DNA of 45,766 nt from Saccharothrix deserti. GTDB lineage: Bacteria; Actinomycetota; Actinomycetes; Mycobacteriales; Pseudonocardiaceae. Shown here piece by piece: positions 43,053 to 45,766 of the stretch. The first letter of the stretch is position 1; each line of letters starts with the position of its first letter. Made by a program: the position numbers and the translations under genes. The DNA is taken from positions 1 through 45,766 of the forward strand of contig NZ_VKAB01000057.1 of NCBI RefSeq assembly GCF_009769385.1, in the 5' to 3' direction. The notes beneath the pieces were generated by a model. The model was not told the DNA's origin and did not search any database. It saw only the letters and a list, made by a program, of their open reading frames with translations.

Positions 43053-43772
43053 CTACCGGTTGCTGACCGGTTCGTGCACGGCTCCCCGCAGGCCGTCCGG
43101 ACCGGCGACGACCCGCAGCTGCGTGAGGCTGTCCACGTGCCAGTGCGGTCGCGGGTCGCCCGAGGCGGTGCGGCGCCCGACGCCGATGACGAACATGCCG
43201 GCCTCGCGGGCCGCCGCCACACCGGGCGAGGCGTCCTCGACGACCACGCAGCTCGCCGGGTGCACGTCCAGCGCCTCTGCGGCGGCGAGGTAGCACTCGG
43301 GCGTGGGTTTGCCCGAGGACACGTCGTCGCTGGTGATCAGCACCTGGGGCATGGGCAGGCCGGCGCCGCGCAACCGGGCCAGCGCCAGGTCGCGGTCGCA
43401 ACTGGCGACCACCGCCCACGAGTGGCCGGGCAGGCAGGTGAGCAGCTCCTCCGCGCCCGGCAGCGCCCGGACGAACTTCGTCTCGGCCGACTGTTGGCGG
43501 CGCAGTTCGGCGTAGTCGCTGGCCGCGAGCTGCGGCGGGGTGCCCGGCCGCAGGTCGATCATCACCTGGTTGCCGGGCCTGCCGTGGACGGAGGGCAGCA
43601 CGTCGACCGGATCGAACTGCTCCAGGGCCGCCCAGCGCAACCAGCTCCGCTCGATCACCCGGTCGCTGTCCACGAGGGTGCCGTCCAGGTCGAGGAGCAG
43701 TGTTCCGGTGGTGAAAGTCGCGATCCGAGTGTTGCGGGCTACGCCGGTCGTCCCGGTGGACGTGCGCACCAT
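43053..43772 (-). CDS. HAD-superfamily sugar phosphatase
   Basis: A 239-aa phosphatase of the beta-phosphoglucomutase-like HAD group. Motif I LLLDLDGTLVDSDRVI, motif II WAVVASCD, motif III GKPTPECYLAAAEAL, motif IV VVVEDASPGVAAAREAG. The GRPG cap helix fits small sugar phosphates as substrate. ATG 43772 has AAGGAGGGG upstream. Confidence 0.88.
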   Translation of the reverse strand: MVRTSTGTTGVARNTRIATFTTGTLLLDLDGTLVDSDRVIERSWLRWAALEQFDPVDVLPSVHGRPGNQVMIDLRPGTPPQLAASDYAELRRQQSAETKFVRALPGAEELLTCLPGHSWAVVASCDRDLALARLRGAGLPMPQVLITSDDVSSGKPTPECYLAAAEALDVHPASCVVVEDASPGVAAAREAGMFVIGVGRRTASGDPRPHWHVDSLTQLRVVAGPDGLRGAVHEPVSNR

Positions 43773-43805
43773 CTCGCCCCTCCTTGCGGGTGACTCCTGG
43801 TCCTG

Positions 43806-43830
43806 ATTTTATTTGGTCGGGTTACAAAAT
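43806..43830. promoter_or_regulatory. AT-rich imperfect palindrome, likely ROK operator
   Basis: ATTTTATTTG and GTTACAAAAT flank GTCGG in the only AT-rich patch of this region, midway between the divergent HAD and ROK genes. The left arm contains a minus-strand TAAAAT (-10) for the HAD/MFS operon. ROK repressors bind such A/T-flanked palindromes. Confidence 0.55.
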
Positions 43831-43862
43831 GCTGTTCCGAGTGTAGTGGGAGCATCTGGCGG

Positions 43863-45059
43863 ATGGATAGACCCGTTCGGCGTCCGACCGCGGTGGGACG
43901 TCTATTGGAGCTGCTGCACCTGCACGGGCCGCTGACCCGCGCGGAGGCGACCACCTCGCTCGGCCTGGCGCGTTCCGTGGTGGGCGACGCCGTCACCGAC
44001 CTGGCGGAACTGGGCCTGGTCGTGGTGCGGCAACCCGCCCCGAGCCGCACGGGCGGTCGGGGCCGCCCCTCCCCCGTGCTGCTGCCCGCGCCGGATGGCC
44101 CGGTCGTCGTCGCCGCCCACGTAGGTGTCGGCGCGGCACGGCTGCGGGTGGTGCGGCTGGGCGGGGAGTCGGTCGGCGAGCCGGCGTCGCTGCCCGTCGA
44201 CCGCACCGCGCCCGCCGAACGCACGCTGGCGGAGTTGGCCGCACGGGCGGCGGAGCTGGCGCGCGGGGCCGGCGGGCCGTGGGTTGGCCTGGCCGTGGGC
44301 ACCGGCGGGATGGTGCGCCACGGGGTGGTGCGCTCGGCACTGCACCTGGGCTGGACAACCGAACCGGTGCAGGCGGAGGACCTGCTGGCGCGACATCTGC
44401 CGCCCGGCGTGACGGCGTCGGTCGCGCACGAGTGCTCGCTGGCGGCGTTGGCGGAGCGGCGCCACGGTGCCGGGCGGGGCGCGGGTTCGGTGCTCGTGCT
44501 GGCCTGCGAGCACATCGGCATCGGCGGCGCGCTGCTGTCCGACGGGCCGGCGGCGGTCGGGCACGCGCTGGAGGCCGGCCACCTGGTGGTGGACGACCGC
44601 GGCCCGCAGTGCCCGTGCGGCCAACGTGGCTGCCTGGAGCTGTTCGCCGACGGCCGGGCCCTGCTGCGGGAAGCGGGCGTCGCCGACACCGGGGACGCGG
44701 CGCTCGTGTCGGACGTGCTGGAGCGGGCGGCCCGCGGCGAGCCCAGGCCACTGGCCGCCGCGCGTCGCGTGGCCGAACGGCTCGGCATCGGCGCGGCCAG
44801 CCTGGTGAACGTCCTGGACCCCGACCTGGTGGTGCTCACCGGCCCGCTCAGAGCGCTCGCGGTACTGGCGCGTGAACAGTTGGAGAGCAGGCTCGCCGAT
44901 TCGCTCGTGGCCCGGGTCGACAACACCCGGCTGACCGCCGGTGAACTGCACGAACCGGTTCTCTCGGGGGCCGCCGACCTCGCTTTCGACGTGTTCTTCC
45001 GCGCACCATCCAACGCACTCGGCGGCAACACCGGTCAAACACGACCTGACGGTGGTTGA
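43863..45059 (+). CDS. ROK-family transcriptional regulator
   Basis: A 398-aa protein: winged helix at 8-65 (GPLTRAEATTSLGLARSVVG), then a ROK sugar-kinase-like domain. The zinc motif is CPCGQRGCLELFADG and the ROK signature region GHLVVDDRGPQ precedes it. A kinase motif DxGxT is not visible at the start of the ROK domain (AAHVGVGAARLRVV), so it is a sensor and not a kinase. Divergent from HAD-MFS, which it probably controls in response to a sugar. Confidence 0.9.
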   Translation: MDRPVRRPTAVGRLLELLHLHGPLTRAEATTSLGLARSVVGDAVTDLAELGLVVVRQPAPSRTGGRGRPSPVLLPAPDGPVVVAAHVGVGAARLRVVRLGGESVGEPASLPVDRTAPAERTLAELAARAAELARGAGGPWVGLAVGTGGMVRHGVVRSALHLGWTTEPVQAEDLLARHLPPGVTASVAHECSLAALAERRHGAGRGAGSVLVLACEHIGIGGALLSDGPAAVGHALEAGHLVVDDRGPQCPCGQRGCLELFADGRALLREAGVADTGDAALVSDVLERAARGEPRPLAAARRVAERLGIGAASLVNVLDPDLVVLTGPLRALAVLAREQLESRLADSLVARVDNTRLTAGELHEPVLSGAADLAFDVFFRAPSNALGGNTGQTRPDGG

Positions 45060-45603
45060 AACGGCACTTGAAAGCGCATTTCACGCACTGTGCGGTCACT
45101 CGCGGCGTGATGTAAGCCGCTCAAGTGAACACGATCGGAGTAGCACGACCCGCTCGTTGACACATAGCGCTAACAACAGGACGTATCCGTTGCACTGAGT
45201 GCGCATCGGCGCTTGCTCCGGCCACCCGAATGCCGAGCCGAGCACGGAGTGAAACCACTCGCCGTTGACCGTCCAGGCCGGACTGAAATATTCCACGCGA
45301 CCGACCCTTGTTGCGCCGATGTTTCACATGCGTATCGTCGGTGGCGCAGCAACGCCAGATGATGCTCTACCGCTCGAAATGTCTTGACGACGCTGTCACT
45401 GCACTTTCGGGCAAAGGCGCCGAATACGCTTGATGCACAACTCGGGGGCAATCCTCGAACATCAAGCTTTCTGTCTGGCCTTCCTTTGGGCAGCGAACCG
45501 TCATCGCGGTCGGTTTGCGCTGCCCTCCGTTCCACCGGATCGCGACCGTGCGACTCGGTGTCGTTGTCACGCGCCGGTTTCGTGAAAATGAGGGGAATTT
45601 TCG
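45060..45603. other. Intergenic region before carA
   Basis: About 540 bases with lower GC than the rest and no convincing gene. It should contain the carA promoter; several TTGAC hexamers occur, none with a clear -10 at 17 bp. No riboswitch or tRNA recognised. Confidence 0.4.
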
Positions 45604-45766
45604 ATGCGCACCAACGCCGTCGGCGCTGCTGCCGTCGTTCTGGAGGACGGCCGCGTGTTCCGCGGTGAGGCCTACGGCGCGGTCGGCGCGAGCCTGGGCG
45701 AGGCGGTGTTCTCCACCGGTATGACCGGCTACCAGGAGACCCTGACCGACCCGTCCTACCACCGCC
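45604..45766 (+). CDS. carA: Carbamoyl-phosphate synthase small subunit, N-terminal fragment
   Basis: ATG 45604, with GAGGGG 8 nt upstream, reads AAVVLEDGRVFRGEAYGAVG and VFSTGMTGYQETLTDPSYHR, the conserved start of CarA. CarA supplies ammonia from glutamine for carbamoyl phosphate (pyrimidine and arginine synthesis). The gene leaves the window after 54 codons. It is preceded by ROK, not by the usual pyr genes, so it could be a second copy. Confidence 0.92.
   Translation, partial: MRTNAVGAAAVVLEDGRVFRGEAYGAVGASLGEAVFSTGMTGYQETLTDPSYHR

Overview
The window is GC-rich, with GTG starts, ATGA/GTGA gene overlaps and actinobacterial families (DUF3040, SPW repeat, DUF4383, DUF4142, LpqE-like lipoproteins, tandem UspA). 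This points to a filamentous actinomycete, most likely Pseudonocardiales (Saccharothrix/Lentzea type); the genus is inferred from family content only.

Layout. 1-0.1 kb: start of a SulP transporter. 1.15-8.5 kb: a nine-gene, overlapping Mrp/MBH-like cation:proton antiporter operon with three large antiporter-type subunits. 8.5-40.8 kb: a long envelope and stress island with CBS, UspA, HtrA and site-2 proteases, hemerythrin, SPW and DUF3040 membrane proteins, LpqE-like lipoproteins, DUF296, a DsbA-like oxidoreductase, DUF2254, a Cys-rich four-helix protein, a CPA1 antiporter, STAS and HATPase regulators, and a response regulator-histidine kinase-lipoprotein operon. 40.9-41.8 kb: two decayed transposase genes. 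41.9-45.1 kb: MFS exporter, HAD phosphatase and divergent ROK regulator. 45.6 kb: start of carA.

The main discovery is a candidate regulon. An 11-bp-period direct repeat of the heptamer CGCAAGG or CGTCAGG occurs about 15 times, almost always just upstream of an island gene. In eight cases the repeat lies 32-34 bp upstream of a GGGTANCC (or GGGTTTCC) -10-like element. A ninth copy, with a 27-bp gap, precedes the response regulator gene. In seven of these nine promoters the start codon begins exactly 6 nt after the TANNNN hexamer, which predicts leaderless mRNAs. The OmpR-type response regulator at 37.8 kb is the natural candidate for the binding protein, since its own promoter has the same layout. 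The spacing predicts an activator that replaces a -35 element.

The second theme is decay by deletion and duplication. At least 14 genes are broken, and several are chimeras joining the 5' part of one gene to the 3' part of another (SPW/SPW, site-2 protease/DUF4232, CPBP/DUF1622, VKOR-like/PAP2). LpqE-led gene sets occur three times, two of them sharing a perfect 104-bp repeat, so the island appears to have grown by duplication and is now being pruned. Working together, the intact genes would buffer pH and cation balance (Mrp, CPA1), handle envelope proteolysis (HtrA, site-2 proteases), bind metals or oxygen (LpqE, Cys-rich protein, hemerythrin) and respond to stress (Usp, DUF296) under one two-component system.
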